Origin: an uncultured Prochlorococcus sp.
GTDB lineage: Bacteria; Cyanobacteriota; Cyanobacteriia; PCC-6307; Cyanobiaceae
Reading direction: 5' to 3'
Assembly: GCA_902535185.1 (NCBI GenBank)
Contig: CACAST010000006.1
Span: 1-42,105 of the forward strand
DNA length: 42,105 nt
Shown here in pieces: positions 26,119 to 35,260 of the stretch (its first letter is position 1; every line of letters starts with the position of its first letter). The position numbers and the translations under genes are program-made. The notes beneath the pieces were generated by a model. It saw nothing but the letters and a program-made list of their open reading frames with translations, did not search any database and was not told where the DNA came from.

Positions 26119-26745
26119 TTAATTATTTTTGAGCCATTCATATATTTTTGGATCAAATTTTTTATTTTTGATAGCTTTATCTCCAATTACAACTGCTTTA
26201 TATCCTAAAGATTTATAAGTTTTCAAATCATTGATTGATAGTCCTCCAGCAGCAATAAAATCAACATTTTTATAGTTGAGTATATTTATCGAACTATCTT
26301 TACTTTTTATTGGGTAAATTTTGATAATGTTGCAATTTAAATCTATCGCTTCCTTAAGATCTTTTAAGTTATTAATTCCAGGAATTAATAAATAATTTTT
26401 TGACAGCGCAAAATTGAAAAGATCTTTATCCCAAAATTTCATCATCGAAAAATTTAATCCAATTTTTAAAGAATCTTCTATTGATTGCTTATTAACTATG
26501 GAGGCGGAGCCTAAATTAATTCTTGGATATTTAATTTTGATATCGGATACAAAATCGAACCAATTTTCGTTGTTAGACCAACTTATTTCAATATTCTTTA
26601 ATCCTAATTTTACTAAGTTTTCTAATTCTTCAAAAAATGAATTTCTTATAGAGGTATTTGAGTAAATATTATCTTCAGGTTTTATAAGTAAAAAAAAAGA
26701 ATTAATTTTCAGAGACACCGAAAAAGAATCCTCTTTATTATTCAT
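26119..26745 (-). CDS. eda: KDPG/KHG aldolase-like protein
   Basis: Class I aldolase fold of the Eda family, which splits 2-keto-3-deoxy-6-phosphogluconate to pyruvate and glyceraldehyde-3-phosphate (Entner-Doudoroff) or acts on 4-hydroxy-2-oxoglutarate. In 208 residues the motifs are present in order but diverged: LGLKNIEISWS (the Glu kept, the usual following Arg replaced), LGSASIV for the GAGTV loop, IPGIN, the Schiff-base Lys in IIKIYPI and the phosphate-binding AAGGLSINDL. Because one substrate-binding Arg is missing, the natural substrate is uncertain. It is convergent with aroC and lies 20 bases downstream of ftsH on the same strand. Confidence 0.8.
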   Translation of the reverse strand: MNNKEDSFSVSLKINSFFLLIKPEDNIYSNTSIRNSFFEELENLVKLGLKNIEISWSNNENWFDFVSDIKIKYPRINLGSASIVNKQSIEDSLKIGLNFSMMKFWDKDLFNFALSKNYLLIPGINNLKDLKEAIDLNCNIIKIYPIKSKDSSINILNYKNVDFIAAGGLSINDLKTYKSLGYKAVVIGDKAIKNKKFDPKIYEWLKNN

Positions 26746-26765
26746 TAAAAATTTAAAATTCCGCG

Positions 26766-28619
26766 TTAAATATAGTTTGCGACTTTTACTTCTGAGCGGT
26801 TGAGCAAGTCTTGGATATCTTCGGTATCTATAGTTTCTCTTTCAATTAGCATTTGAGCCATTTCGTCAAGAACAGTTCTATTGTCTGTTAAAACTTTTGT
26901 AGCTCTCTTATAGGCAACATCAACAAGTTCTGAAACCTCTACATCAATTGTTGCAGCTGTGTCTTCAGAGAAGTCTCTTGTAGAACTCATATCTCTTCCG
27001 AGAAACATTCCACCTTGAGATTGACCTAGAGCGACTGGACCAATTTTGTCACTCATACCGAATTTAGTGATCATTTGTCTTGCTACATTGGCAACTTGTT
27101 GTAGATCATTTGAAGCTCCGGTTGTTACCTCTTCTTCGCCATAGACTATTTCTTCAGCAACTCTTCCACCAAGAGCTACAGCCATTTGATTTTGAAGGTA
27201 AGAACGAGAGTAAAGACCAGATTCCATTCTTTCTTCACTTGGAGTAAAGAAGGTTAGACCCCCAGCTTGACCTCTTGGAATAATAGAGACTTTTGCTACT
27301 GGATCATAATCAGGCATTAATGCTCCGACGAGTGCATGACCAGCTTCATGGTAAGCAACTAGTTCTTTTTTCTTATCACTGATGACTCTATCTTTCTTTT
27401 CTGGGCCAGCCATAACTCTTTCAATGGCATCACCGACTTCATCGTTACTTACTTTATCTAAATCTTTTCTAGCTGCTAGTATTGCTGCTTCATTTAAAAG
27501 ATTAGCTAAATCTGCACCAGTAAATCCTGGTGTTCTTCTGGCAACTTTGTCTAAATCAACGTCTTTTGAAAGAGTTTTATCTTTTGCATGAACATTTAAT
27601 ATCTGCAATCTTCCAGCATAATCTGGCCGATCTACTGTTACCTGCCTATCGAATCTTCCAGGACGCATTAACGCTGAATCTAAGACATCTGGTCTGTTGG
27701 TTGCAGCAACTATTATTATTCCTGAATTACCTTCAAAACCATCCATTTCGGTTAAGAGTTGATTTAATGTTTGCTCTCTTTCATCATTTCCTCCGCCCAT
27801 ACCAGCTCCTCTTTGTCTACCAACTGCATCTATTTCATCAATAAACACAATACAAGGAGCGTTCTTTTTAGCTTGTTCAAAAAGATCTCTAACTCTACTA
27901 GCTCCAACCCCAACAAACATCTCTACAAATTCTGAACCAGATATTGAGAAAAAAGGTACACCTGCTTCTCCAGCTACTGCTTTTGCTAGTAATGTTTTTC
28001 CTGTACCAGGAGGGCCAACAAGAAGAACTCCTTTTGGAATTTTTGCTCCGACTGCGGTAAATCTATCTGGACTCTTAAGAAAATCTACTACTTCTGTGAG
28101 TTCTAATTTTGCACCTTCAACACCAGCAACATCTGAAAAAGTTACTTGTGTAGAGGGTTCCATTTGCAATCTAGCTTTGCTTTTACCAAAACTCATGGCA
28201 GGGTTGCCACCCCCAGCATTACCACTTTGGGATCTTCTGAAAAGAAAAAATAGGCCTCCAATCAAAAGAATTGGGAAAATTAAGCTACTTATAGCCTGCT
28301 GCCATGGGTTGGCTAATTTTGTAGGAGTTACAGCTATATCTACATTATTCTCAGTCAGTATTTTTAATAAATCTTTGTCAGGGGCTAAATTAACCTCAGA
28401 TCTGCTCCCATCATTTTCAACAACTTGAGCTGTAGCATTATCTGGAGATATTAGAACTCTACTTATTTCTTTATCTTGTACTGCCTCTATAAAATCACTA
28501 TATCTCAAGGTCTTTGTAGAGCTTTCAGTACTAGGTTTATCAAAAACTGAAGTACCAATAAAAATTACAGTAATAACAGCTAGGACATAAAGTCCTACGT
28601 TTCTCCAACGTTTGTTCAC
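26766..28619 (-). CDS. ftsH: ATP-dependent zinc metalloprotease FtsH
   Basis: Membrane AAA+ protease; cyanobacterial FtsH complexes remove damaged D1 during PSII repair. The 617 residues show two N-terminal membrane segments (about 8-25 and 108-127) flanking a lumenal or periplasmic part, the AAA module with GPPGTGKT (~200), the pore motif [14 protein letters not shown] and the second-region ATNRPDVLD, and the protease domain with zinc site HEAGH (~422). It starts at GTG 28619; this start gives the usual N-terminus and there is no clear Shine-Dalgarno. Which of the several FtsH paralogues it is cannot be fixed here. It sits between psbA and psbO, which makes a PSII role attractive but unproven. 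Confidence 0.95.
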   Translation of the reverse strand: MNKRWRNVGLYVLAVITVIFIGTSVFDKPSTESSTKTLRYSDFIEAVQDKEISRVLISPDNATAQVVENDGSRSEVNLAPDKDLLKILTENNVDIAVTPTKLANPWQQAISSLIFPILLIGGLFFLFRRSQSGNAGGGNPAMSFGKSKARLQMEPSTQVTFSDVAGVEGAKLELTEVVDFLKSPDRFTAVGAKIPKGVLLVGPPGTGKTLLAKAVAGEAGVPFFSISGSEFVEMFVGVGASRVRDLFEQAKKNAPCIVFIDEIDAVGRQRGAGMGGGNDEREQTLNQLLTEMDGFEGNSGIIIVAATNRPDVLDSALMRPGRFDRQVTVDRPDYAGRLQILNVHAKDKTLSKDVDLDKVARRTPGFTGADLANLLNEAAILAARKDLDKVSNDEVGDAIERVMAGPEKKDRVISDKKKELVAYHEAGHALVGALMPDYDPVAKVSIIPRGQAGGLTFFTPSEERMESGLYSRSYLQNQMAVALGGRVAEEIVYGEEEVTTGASNDLQQVANVARQMITKFGMSDKIGPVALGQSQGGMFLGRDMSSTRDFSEDTAATIDVEVSELVDVAYKRATKVLTDNRTVLDEMAQMLIERETIDTEDIQDLLNRSEVKVANYI

Positions 28620-28665
28620 GATAAAAAATCTTTATTAAATCTATAATACTAATAATAAAACAATA

Positions 28666-29841
28666 TTAAGAGCTTCTTAGAACATCTACTACACTTTTGA
28701 ATGCAAACCATTCAGGAATTGGTTCGCCATTCCTTAATTTCTTTCTAAATTCAGTACCACTAAGTTTCATAATTTCATAATTAAATTCTTTAGCTTCTTC
28801 AGCTGTTATGTATCCTTTTTCCTTGGTATAAACTAAATTTTTTGAAGGAACAGTTTGCATCATCAATTCATCTGCACACTTATTCGCAAAATTCTGGGCG
28901 TCATATGGACCATAAAAATCTTCACCAGTTGATGAAGACTTACAGCCAGCCATATCTCTACCAATAATAAAGTGGGTGCAGCCATAATTTCTTCTGATAA
29001 TCATATGTTGAAGAGCTTCTCTTGGCCCTGCCATATGCATTGAATAAGGTAAAAAAGCCCATTTTATTCTTTCATCAGATATTTCCTCTTCTAATTCTTT
29101 ATAGGTCAAATATCTAACTTTTCCAGGGATATCATCTTGTTGAGTTGGTCCACAAGTTGGATGAACTAAAACAACTGAGTTAGAGGAGACGTTATCTGAA
29201 AGTAAGGCAGTAGTAAATAATTCATAATGTGCTCTATGAATAGGATTTCTGCATTGAAATGCAACTACATCGTGATTGGAGGGCAGTGAAGATCTAACTT
29301 CTTCTGGGGTTTTGCAGGGGAATTCTCTAATTGGAAGTTCGAAACCATAAACTCTTCCTCCTATATAAAATCTCCCTCTCTCGTTAAAAATCATCTTAAC
29401 AGCAGGATGATCTAAAGAATTAGTACCATAACAAAGTTTAGCTTCTGAGGATTTGTCTGGCTCCCATTTAGAGCTAACTTCTAAAACTGCTATTTTTTGT
29501 TTTTTATAAGTAAGTAATATTGTCTCTCCAGCTTTTACTTTTTCATTATTTGAATCAAATACAATGGGCAAGCCAAAAAGCAACCCGTTTGCATTTCTAT
29601 TTTTTTTAATTACCGAATTATAGTTACTTTCATCCATAAAACCTTCCAATGGAGAAAAAGCTCCAACCATCAAAAGTTCTACATCGCATGCATTTCTCTC
29701 ACTACATTCAAACTCATAAGTAGCTTGAGAGATGAGATCATTTTTAAGGTTTTTATCTTTGATAATTAAATTTTTTAGTTGCCCTCCATATGGCGGTATT
29801 AGTCCATTAGTATCTTTTTTGGTTTTTTGTTGTAATTCCAT
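28666..29841 (-). CDS. sat: ATP sulfurylase (sulfate adenylyltransferase)
   Basis: Makes APS from ATP and sulfate, the first step of sulfate assimilation. The 391 residues show the Sat N-terminal PUA-like domain and the catalytic domain with FQCRNPIHRAHYEL (holding the QxRN and HxxH ATP motifs), LVHPTCGPTQQDD and the IIGRDMAGCKSS loop, where many families have GRDHAG. The C-terminus has ISGTEFRK-like LSGTEFRKKLRNGEPIPEWF. There is no fused APS-kinase domain. It is 71 bases downstream of psbO, separated by a terminator. Confidence 0.96.
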   Translation of the reverse strand: MELQQKTKKDTNGLIPPYGGQLKNLIIKDKNLKNDLISQATYEFECSERNACDVELLMVGAFSPLEGFMDESNYNSVIKKNRNANGLLFGLPIVFDSNNEKVKAGETILLTYKKQKIAVLEVSSKWEPDKSSEAKLCYGTNSLDHPAVKMIFNERGRFYIGGRVYGFELPIREFPCKTPEEVRSSLPSNHDVVAFQCRNPIHRAHYELFTTALLSDNVSSNSVVLVHPTCGPTQQDDIPGKVRYLTYKELEEEISDERIKWAFLPYSMHMAGPREALQHMIIRRNYGCTHFIIGRDMAGCKSSSTGEDFYGPYDAQNFANKCADELMMQTVPSKNLVYTKEKGYITAEEAKEFNYEIMKLSGTEFRKKLRNGEPIPEWFAFKSVVDVLRSS

Positions 29842-29871
29842 TTTTTAAATTGATAAAGAAAAATTTTGAAA

Positions 29872-29900
29872 AAAAAAGAGGGGTTTTACCCCCTTTTTCT
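29872..29900 (-). terminator. Intrinsic terminator of psbO
   Basis: GGGG (29880-29883) pairs with CCCC on the other side of a short TTTTA loop; on the minus strand a run of T follows. It lies 13-41 bases beyond the psbO stop and before the sat start. The A-run/T-run flanks make it work mainly for psbO. Confidence 0.85.
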
Positions 29901-29912
29901 CTTAAGTATGAT

Positions 29913-30707
29913 TTATGCTTTTCTTCCGTAAAGCTCCCCAATTATTTTTACATCAAGTGGATCCTTTGAACCCATATCTGTATCTGAAGGTTGGATAGCT
30001 TCAAAAGTGCCAGCAAATTCGTCTGTGTCAGGATCTACATTGTTGATTGAAAGAGTAATAACGCCAGTACCGTTTACATCAACTTTAATATTTTCTTTTG
30101 CAAGTTCTTCGTCATCTCCTCCTAATGCAACTAAACCTTGAGCATATTCAACACCAGTATTTTTAGCTCTTGCCTTAGGATCTAGAAAATCACCTGTTCT
30201 GTAATTAGGCGTGAATGTTGAACCACTAACCTCAGTGCCTGGCTCAATAGATGAAGGTAAATCAGCTGTAAGATCTTTTGCTGAAAATGCAAATGGCACC
30301 TCTAAACCACCAGGAGTTAATACAGTAATAAGTTGAAAATCAATACCACCTTTTTCGGTGAAAGTTCCTGAATCTATATCTCCATAAACTTCTGTCACTG
30401 TGGTGTTATTTCTAGGACTAATAATTTTTGTTGAAACAAATTCTGCAGCTTTTCGTTTTGTCCCTGGCACTTTTACATAAACTTCTGTTGGATGCATGCA
30501 TATTCCTTTAAGGCTATCTCCATTCCCTAGAGATATTGATCCAACAAGAGATGAGTCTAATGTAGGGCAATCATTAGCTTTTCCTGTGTTAACAACATCG
30601 GTGAATTGTGCATTTCCTCTTTCAGAAAAAGCAAATGTTTTAACAGGCACGAAAGCAAAAGTTATACAAATTGAAATAACAAAAGCTAAGAAAGAACGAA
30701 TTCTCAT
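29913..30707 (-). CDS. psbO: Photosystem II manganese-stabilising protein PsbO
   Basis: Lumenal extrinsic subunit that shields the oxygen-evolving cluster. With the ATG at 30705-30707 it is 264 residues with a typical signal peptide (MRIRSFLAFVISICITFAF, then a VKTFAF cleavage region). An upstream ATG at 30750-30752 would add 15 residues before the signal peptide, so I prefer the inner start. The mature part has the disulfide pair (Cys in NDCPTLD and Cys in KGICMHPTEVYVK), GGIDFQLITVLTPGG and KIIGELYGRKA-type end. It is divergent from nothing nearby; a 217-base gap on its 5' side should hold its promoter, but I could not define it. Confidence 0.96.
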   Translation of the reverse strand: MRIRSFLAFVISICITFAFVPVKTFAFSERGNAQFTDVVNTGKANDCPTLDSSLVGSISLGNGDSLKGICMHPTEVYVKVPGTKRKAAEFVSTKIISPRNNTTVTEVYGDIDSGTFTEKGGIDFQLITVLTPGGLEVPFAFSAKDLTADLPSSIEPGTEVSGSTFTPNYRTGDFLDPKARAKNTGVEYAQGLVALGGDDEELAKENIKVDVNGTGVITLSINNVDPDTDEFAGTFEAIQPSDTDMGSKDPLDVKIIGELYGRKA

Positions 30708-30924
30708 AATTAAAGTTGCAGTAAAGTTCTGTGACGATAGATTAAAGGTCATCTAATAAGTTCAGTACGGATATTACAAGGGAAAGGACCATAAAAGATG
30801 GGACTATTAAATCCTCGAAACAACCCGTAGCTTTTTAGATTTTAAAAAACTGGAATTATTTTAAGCTATAACATTATTTTTAATGATTAAGATTACAAAA
30901 AAATACAAATTAAAAAATTTTTTT

Positions 30925-32181
30925 TTATTTTTTTAATGAAATAATTTGGGTTATTAATTTATTTGCTAAATCAATTTTTGATGTTTTTTTAATGTAGTGT
31001 TCCATATTTTTAGTATCGAATAACCAACCTTCATTTTCTGCCAAAAAGCCAAATCCTTGGCCTTCAAGATCAATTGGATTTGCGAATAGATAATCACAAC
31101 CCTTTTCGATAATCTTTTCTTTAATTGTCATTCGTGCTTCTTCAATAGATCCTGTAAAAGCACAAAAGCCTACAAAAACTTGGTTATCTTTTTTTGATTT
31201 ACTAATTGTTTTTAAAATATCTGGGACAAGCTCAAAGTTTTGATTCAAATGAGCATTAATTTGATTTTTTGGAATTTTAGCTGATGTATCAGAAGTTACT
31301 TTGAAATCAGATACTGCTGCATTCATGAAAAAATAATCGCAATTTGATATTTCATTATTAAGTGCCCTAATTAAATCAACACTATTTTCAATTTCATATC
31401 TTTTTATTCCATCAGTAAGATTCTTATCTATTTTCAGAGGCCCATGAACATATTTTACTTGTGCTCCTCTGAACCTCGCTACTTGAGAAAGAAGTAGGCC
31501 CATAGCTCCAGAACTTTTGTTAGTAATGTGTCTTGCGGCGTCAATTTTCTCTGAGGTACACCCTCCGGTTATTAAAATTTCTTTATTAATTAAATCTTTG
31601 CGATATTCATTGTGTTTGTGTGAAGCTATAAATTCAAGAGCTAATTGGATTAGATCATTTGGAGGTATCTTACCGATGCCAATAGCATCACATGCTAAGA
31701 GGCCTTCACTAGGTTGCAAAGACAAAACATTTTCGTAATTTTGTAAATTCTCATAATTTTTTTGGACAGCTTTATTTAGCCACATTTGTGTATTCATTGC
31801 TGGTGCAACAATAATTGGCTTTATATTTGCTATTAAGATGGTTGGGATCAATCCATCTGCATTTCCAGTTACCCATTTTGCTAACGTTGTCGCTGTTAAA
31901 GGCGCAATGATTAAAATATCAGCCCAATTACTTAGTTCTATGTGAAGAGGAGTTGATTGACTATTTGACCATTGATCATCTTCTAAAATGCACGGGTTTC
32001 TACTTAGAGTAGAAAGAGAAAGAGGCTTTATTAATTTTTCTGCATTTTTTGATAAAACGCATCTTATTTCATAATTTTCTTTCGTTAATTGGCTAACTAA
32101 TAATGGAATTCGTACAGCTGCGATACTTCCAGTTATTAATAAAAGAACCTTTATTTTGGAGTCCTTACTTTTAGTTTTCAT
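30925..32181 (-). CDS. coaBC: Bifunctional phosphopantothenoylcysteine decarboxylase / phosphopantothenate-cysteine ligase
   Basis: Two steps of coenzyme A synthesis in one chain. In 418 residues: the N-terminal CoaC flavoprotein domain (about 1-190) with GSIAAVRIPLL, the active-site His in LHIELSNWADILIIAP, the MNTQMW flavin/substrate motif and the ACDAIG Cys loop; and the C-terminal CoaB domain (about 200-418) with ITGGCTSEKIDAARHITNKSSG for CTP and a late NPIDLEGQGFG region. Both domains are full length. Its start overlaps the end of the small upstream gene by 11 bases, suggesting coupled translation. Confidence 0.96.
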   Translation of the reverse strand: MKTKSKDSKIKVLLLITGSIAAVRIPLLVSQLTKENYEIRCVLSKNAEKLIKPLSLSTLSRNPCILEDDQWSNSQSTPLHIELSNWADILIIAPLTATTLAKWVTGNADGLIPTILIANIKPIIVAPAMNTQMWLNKAVQKNYENLQNYENVLSLQPSEGLLACDAIGIGKIPPNDLIQLALEFIASHKHNEYRKDLINKEILITGGCTSEKIDAARHITNKSSGAMGLLLSQVARFRGAQVKYVHGPLKIDKNLTDGIKRYEIENSVDLIRALNNEISNCDYFFMNAAVSDFKVTSDTSAKIPKNQINAHLNQNFELVPDILKTISKSKKDNQVFVGFCAFTGSIEEARMTIKEKIIEKGCDYLFANPIDLEGQGFGFLAENEGWLFDTKNMEHYIKKTSKIDLANKLITQIISLKK

Positions 32182-32392
32182 CGAAAGGTTCCTGATCGAG
32201 GAGATGGGTATAATTAGTTGTTAATTCGGGTCTATTTATTGCAAGAGCCCTTAGTAAGTGCCAGTCTTTTAAACCATCAAATGGTGTATTATAATTATCT
32301 TCCTCAAGTCTTTTTGCGAGCTCATGGGTCATCTCTTCATCAAAAGAATTTAATAGTTCCTCACTTATTTTATTTTCAGAAATAAATTTCAT
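32171..32392 (-). CDS. DUF2555-type small cyanobacterial protein
   Basis: A small acidic helical protein found widely in cyanobacteria with no known role. From the ATG at 32390-32392 it has 73 residues; a TTG 15 bases further upstream (32407) would add five. The family-like part is AKRLEEDNYNTPFDGLKDWHLLRALA followed by RPELTTNYTHLLDQEPFDEN, split here as two short blocks in the description. It overlaps coaBC by 11 bases on the same strand, so a link to CoA synthesis is possible but unproven. The family assignment is from memory of this motif. Confidence 0.82.
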   Translation of the reverse strand: MKFISENKISEELLNSFDEEMTHELAKRLEEDNYNTPFDGLKDWHLLRALAINRPELTTNYTHLLDQEPFDEN

Positions 32393-32610
32393 ATTGAGTA
32401 AAGTCAATATATTCTAATAATAAAGCCTCAAGTAATTATTTAAAATTGAAATAAGAATTAAGTGCATATTTTCGAGGATATGATAATTTTCAATTTTCAT
32501 AATCTTTTTAAATTGTTGTTAGGTCATTTATCTTCATTCTCAATCATAAATATGTAAAATCTTCTTTTAAAAAATATTCTTTTTTAAAATATTTTAAATT
32601 AATTCATATC

Positions 32611-32811
32611 ATGTCGCAAACAAAAAGAGAGCAAGTCATTAGTCACATACGATATTTAAGGCAAGAGCTCAGAGAAATGCATTTAGGAATAATAGAAGAT
32701 GACCTTTTCCCTGAACCAGGTGAATTAAGAGGATTAATGGCTCAGTTAGAAGCATTACTTGAATTAACAGAAGGAAATACTAAAATTCAATCAAACTCTG
32801 AAGCGGCTTAA
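32611..32811 (+). CDS. Small hypothetical protein, 66 aa
   Basis: No named family recognised. The 66 residues are helical and charged: SQTKREQVISHIRYLRQELR, then MHLGIIEDDLFPEPGELRGL and a second helix AQLEALLELTEG. No membrane span or signal peptide. The pattern of helix, acidic turn, helix suggests a small helical hairpin. It starts 203 bases from the divergent DUF2555-type gene and ends 11 bases before the Ycf20-like gene, with which it probably forms one transcript. Length, clean start and operon context support a real gene. Confidence 0.75.
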   Translation: MSQTKREQVISHIRYLRQELREMHLGIIEDDLFPEPGELRGLMAQLEALLELTEGNTKIQSNSEAA

Positions 32812-32822
32812 TTTAATGCAAA

Positions 32823-33164
32823 ATGGTTGTTAAACCTCAAAAGACAAAATTTCAACTAAAAATTGTGGAAAATATTCAGACAGTAAGTATTTGGGCTAAT
32901 AATCCATGGAGAAGATATTCAATATCATTGATTACACTTCTAATCGGCTACTTTTTTGGAAGTTCTCTTGGTATGGTAAGTGCCGTTGTGGAACTCATGG
33001 ATCCTGTAGCCGCTTTCTTATCAGTAGTTTTTATTGAGTTTTTAATAGTTTTAAGAAGAAATTTTAGATTTGAAAGAAAAAAGAAATTTTTACTACTTTT
33101 ATTAGATTCTTTAAGATTGGGATTATTTTATGGTTTCTTTACTGAAAGTCTTAAGTTGCTATAA
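32823..33164 (+). CDS. ycf20: Ycf20-like (DUF565) membrane protein
   Basis: Membrane protein conserved in cyanobacteria and plastids; plant relatives are linked to non-photochemical quenching or photoprotection. In 113 residues: NNPWRRYSISLITLLIGYF near residue 30, which is the family mark, the GSSLGMVSAV turn, and two or three hydrophobic segments (about 36-55, 60-80 and 90-110). It lies directly after a small helical gene and converges with pyrB, with just 2 bases between the stops. Family call from the NPWRR-plus-membrane pattern; role in this organism unknown. Confidence 0.82.
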   Translation: MVVKPQKTKFQLKIVENIQTVSIWANNPWRRYSISLITLLIGYFFGSSLGMVSAVVELMDPVAAFLSVVFIEFLIVLRRNFRFERKKKFLLLLLDSLRLGLFYGFFTESLKLL

Positions 33165-33166
33165 AT

Positions 33167-34183
33167 TTACTTTTTGTGTTTTTGTAATAGATAAAGCAAA
33201 GCCATTCTTATAGGGATACCATTTGCAACTTGATTATTAATTAAGCAATTAGGATATCGATCTACAACTTTGCTACTGATTTCAATATCTCTGTTAATGG
33301 GACCAGGATGTAGAATTGGAATTTCTTTATTATTTAAAGATAATTTCTCTGGAGTTAAGCCATAATCCAAACTATATGTATCTATGCTACTTAGTAAATT
33401 TTCCATCATTCTCTCTTTCTGGAGTCTTAAAACAATAATCGCATCTGCAATTTTTATTGATTCTTCCAATGATCTAGAAATTGTTATGGAACCTCTCGAT
33501 TTAACAGGATCTTCTGTTTGATTTGGCCCGGGGTTTTTTAAAAAATTGATAAATTCATCAGGTATTAATGTCTTAGGACCACATAAGATTATATCTGCGC
33601 CGAATGCACTCAGAGCCCAGAGATTTGACCTAGCAACCCTTGAATGATTAACGTCTCCAATTATTAAAATTCTTTTGGAATTTAAAACCTTTGGATTCAG
33701 TTTTTTTTGGGAAAAGAATTTTATTAATGTATAAATGTCAAGCAATCCTTGGCTTGGATGACTATGTAATCCATCTCCCGCATTAAGAACCGAAGTCTTG
33801 GAATTTATTGCATCAAGTTTTTTTGCGATCTCAAAGGTTATGTAACTTGATGAATGTCTGATAACTAATGTATCCGCCCCCATAGCAGAATAAGTTATGG
33901 CTGTATCAATTATTGTTTCGCCTTTTGTTAAAGAGCTGGAGGATGGCGCAAACGTTTGGACATCAGCAGAAAGTCTTTTTGCTGCAAGCTCAAAACTATT
34001 TTTTGTTCTTGTACTAGCTTCAAAAAATAAAGACGTTACCAAAGTCCCTTGTAAGGCCGGAATCTTTTTTGTTCCTGCATTCTTTAGTGCATCAAATCTA
34101 TTAGCTAATTCAAATACTGACTCATAATCCTTAATTGAAAAATTAGCTAGTGTGTGGATATGTTTATGAGGCCAAATTTGCAT
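33167..34183 (-). CDS. pyrB: Aspartate carbamoyltransferase catalytic subunit
   Basis: Joins carbamoyl phosphate and aspartate, the committed step of pyrimidine synthesis. I take the ATG at 34181-34183 ([12 protein letters not shown]), which gives 338 residues; an upstream ATG at 34231 would overlap mpg and add 16 unlikely residues. Seen: the carbamoyl-phosphate site [15 protein letters not shown], the 80s-loop Ser-Lys [18 protein letters not shown]-like [29 protein letters not shown] and [11 protein letters not shown] near the C-terminus. PyrD is also in this window. No regulatory subunit gene is near. Confidence 0.96.
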   Translation of the reverse strand: MQIWPHKHIHTLANFSIKDYESVFELANRFDALKNAGTKKIPALQGTLVTSLFFEASTRTKNSFELAAKRLSADVQTFAPSSSSLTKGETIIDTAITYSAMGADTLVIRHSSSYITFEIAKKLDAINSKTSVLNAGDGLHSHPSQGLLDIYTLIKFFSQKKLNPKVLNSKRILIIGDVNHSRVARSNLWALSAFGADIILCGPKTLIPDEFINFLKNPGPNQTEDPVKSRGSITISRSLEESIKIADAIIVLRLQKERMMENLLSSIDTYSLDYGLTPEKLSLNNKEIPILHPGPINRDIEISSKVVDRYPNCLINNQVANGIPIRMALLYLLQKHKK

Positions 34184-34205
34184 TATGCTTAAAAAAGATA
34201 AATGA

Positions 34206-34790
34206 TTATTGTAATTTAGGTGTTCGGTCACCTTTTAATCTTTTACTTACACTCCTACTATTTTTGAGATACCATCGCCATTTTATATTTTTTGCCTTTG
34301 ATATGCCAATTCTCGTAGTTTGAATAAGATCTTTTTCATCAATAATAGAGTCTCTTGGAGAAATCCATAAAGATTTATTTTTAAGAACTTCAAGTGAGTT
34401 AAATGAAATGTCTACACTGAATGTTCTAGTTACTAGACCAGGTCCAGAAGCTAATCTTTCATTCTTATTAGAGATAGAAACTGATCTTATCAAAACACCA
34501 CTAGCAAAATTTTCTTTATCAGTAACTATGTTTAAACAATGATGAATGCCATAAGATTTGTAAATATAAAATGTGCCAGGTTTACCAAATAATGATTTGT
34601 TTGATTCAGTCATTTTGCGGTAGCCATGACAAGCCTCTTCTTCCTGTGAATAAGCTTCAGTTTCAACAATAACCCCTTTAACTTGATCTATCTCATTATT
34701 TTTTTTTATGAGGTGACAGCCTATTAAATCAGGAGCAACAAGTTTAGAGTGCCGATAAAAAAAATTTTTTGGAAATAATTCTTCTTCTAT
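34206..34790 (-). CDS. mpg: 3-methyladenine DNA glycosylase (AAG/MPG family), no standard start codon
   Basis: Excises alkylated and deaminated purines for base-excision repair. The reading frame is open from 34793 to the stop at 34206, after a TGA at 34794-34796. It holds the full family pattern: [12 protein letters not shown], the catalytic Glu in [45 protein letters not shown] and [12 protein letters not shown]. There is no ATG, GTG or TTG in frame before the internal ATG at 34611-34613, which lies after the catalytic Glu and would give a dead 135-residue piece. ATA at 34788-34790 is where a start gives the normal 194 residues. It may initiate at ATA, or the start has been lost and the gene is newly damaged. 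Confidence 0.85.
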   Translation of the reverse strand: MEEELFPKNFFYRHSKLVAPDLIGCHLIKKNNEIDQVKGVIVETEAYSQEEEACHGYRKMTESNKSLFGKPGTFYIYKSYGIHHCLNIVTDKENFASGVLIRSVSISNKNERLASGPGLVTRTFSVDISFNSLEVLKNKSLWISPRDSIIDEKDLIQTTRIGISKAKNIKWRWYLKNSRSVSKRLKGDRTPKLQ

Positions 34791-34961
34791 TTTTCAATAT
34801 CTATCTAATAACATATTTAGCTGAGAAAAATAATTAAGGCTATTAATTATTATTGATTTTCAAAAAGATGTGATGATTTTTTTAAATTATTTAAAATTCA
34901 AAGGATATCTAAATAAGTTGTTCTTAATAAACTATTATTTAATAAGAAAGATATTAAAGGT

Positions 34962-35255
34962 ATGACAAAAATAACTAAAGAAGAAGTAAAAAAAGTTGCT
35001 CATTTAGCGAGATTAGAACTTAACGAGAATGAAATTAATAATCATGCAGAACAATTAGAAAAGATATTGGATTATATAAGACAACTTGAAAAAATTGATA
35101 CAGATGCTGTCCCCTGTACAACGAGAGCTATAGAGGTTGTAAATGTATTTAGAAAAGACGAAAAGAAAAATTCTGATTGCAATGAAGAACTTTTAGAATT
35201 GGGTCCATCGAAAGAAAATAAATATTTTAAAGTACCAAAAATTATTAATGAATGA
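34962..35255 (+). CDS. gatC: Asp/Glu-tRNA amidotransferase subunit C
   Basis: Small subunit that stabilises GatAB, which turns misacylated Glu-tRNA(Gln) into Gln-tRNA(Gln). The 97 residues match the family: ITKEEVKKVAHLARLELNEN at the start, ILDYIRQLEKIDTD in the middle, VFRKDE, and the C-terminal KYFKVPKIINE. gatA and gatB are not in the window. It converges on crtR with 5 bases between the ends. Confidence 0.95.
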   Translation: MTKITKEEVKKVAHLARLELNENEINNHAEQLEKILDYIRQLEKIDTDAVPCTTRAIEVVNVFRKDEKKNSDCNEELLELGPSKENKYFKVPKIINE

Positions 35256-35260
35256 GTAAG

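Noticed and set aside
33167-34231. pyrB starting at the outer ATG at 34231
   Set aside because: It would overlap mpg and add 16 residues unlike any PyrB N-terminus; the ATG at 34183 gives the normal start.
34206-34613. mpg as a 135-residue gene starting at the internal ATG
   Set aside because: This would remove the catalytic Glu and the first third of the fold, while the open frame upstream clearly encodes them.
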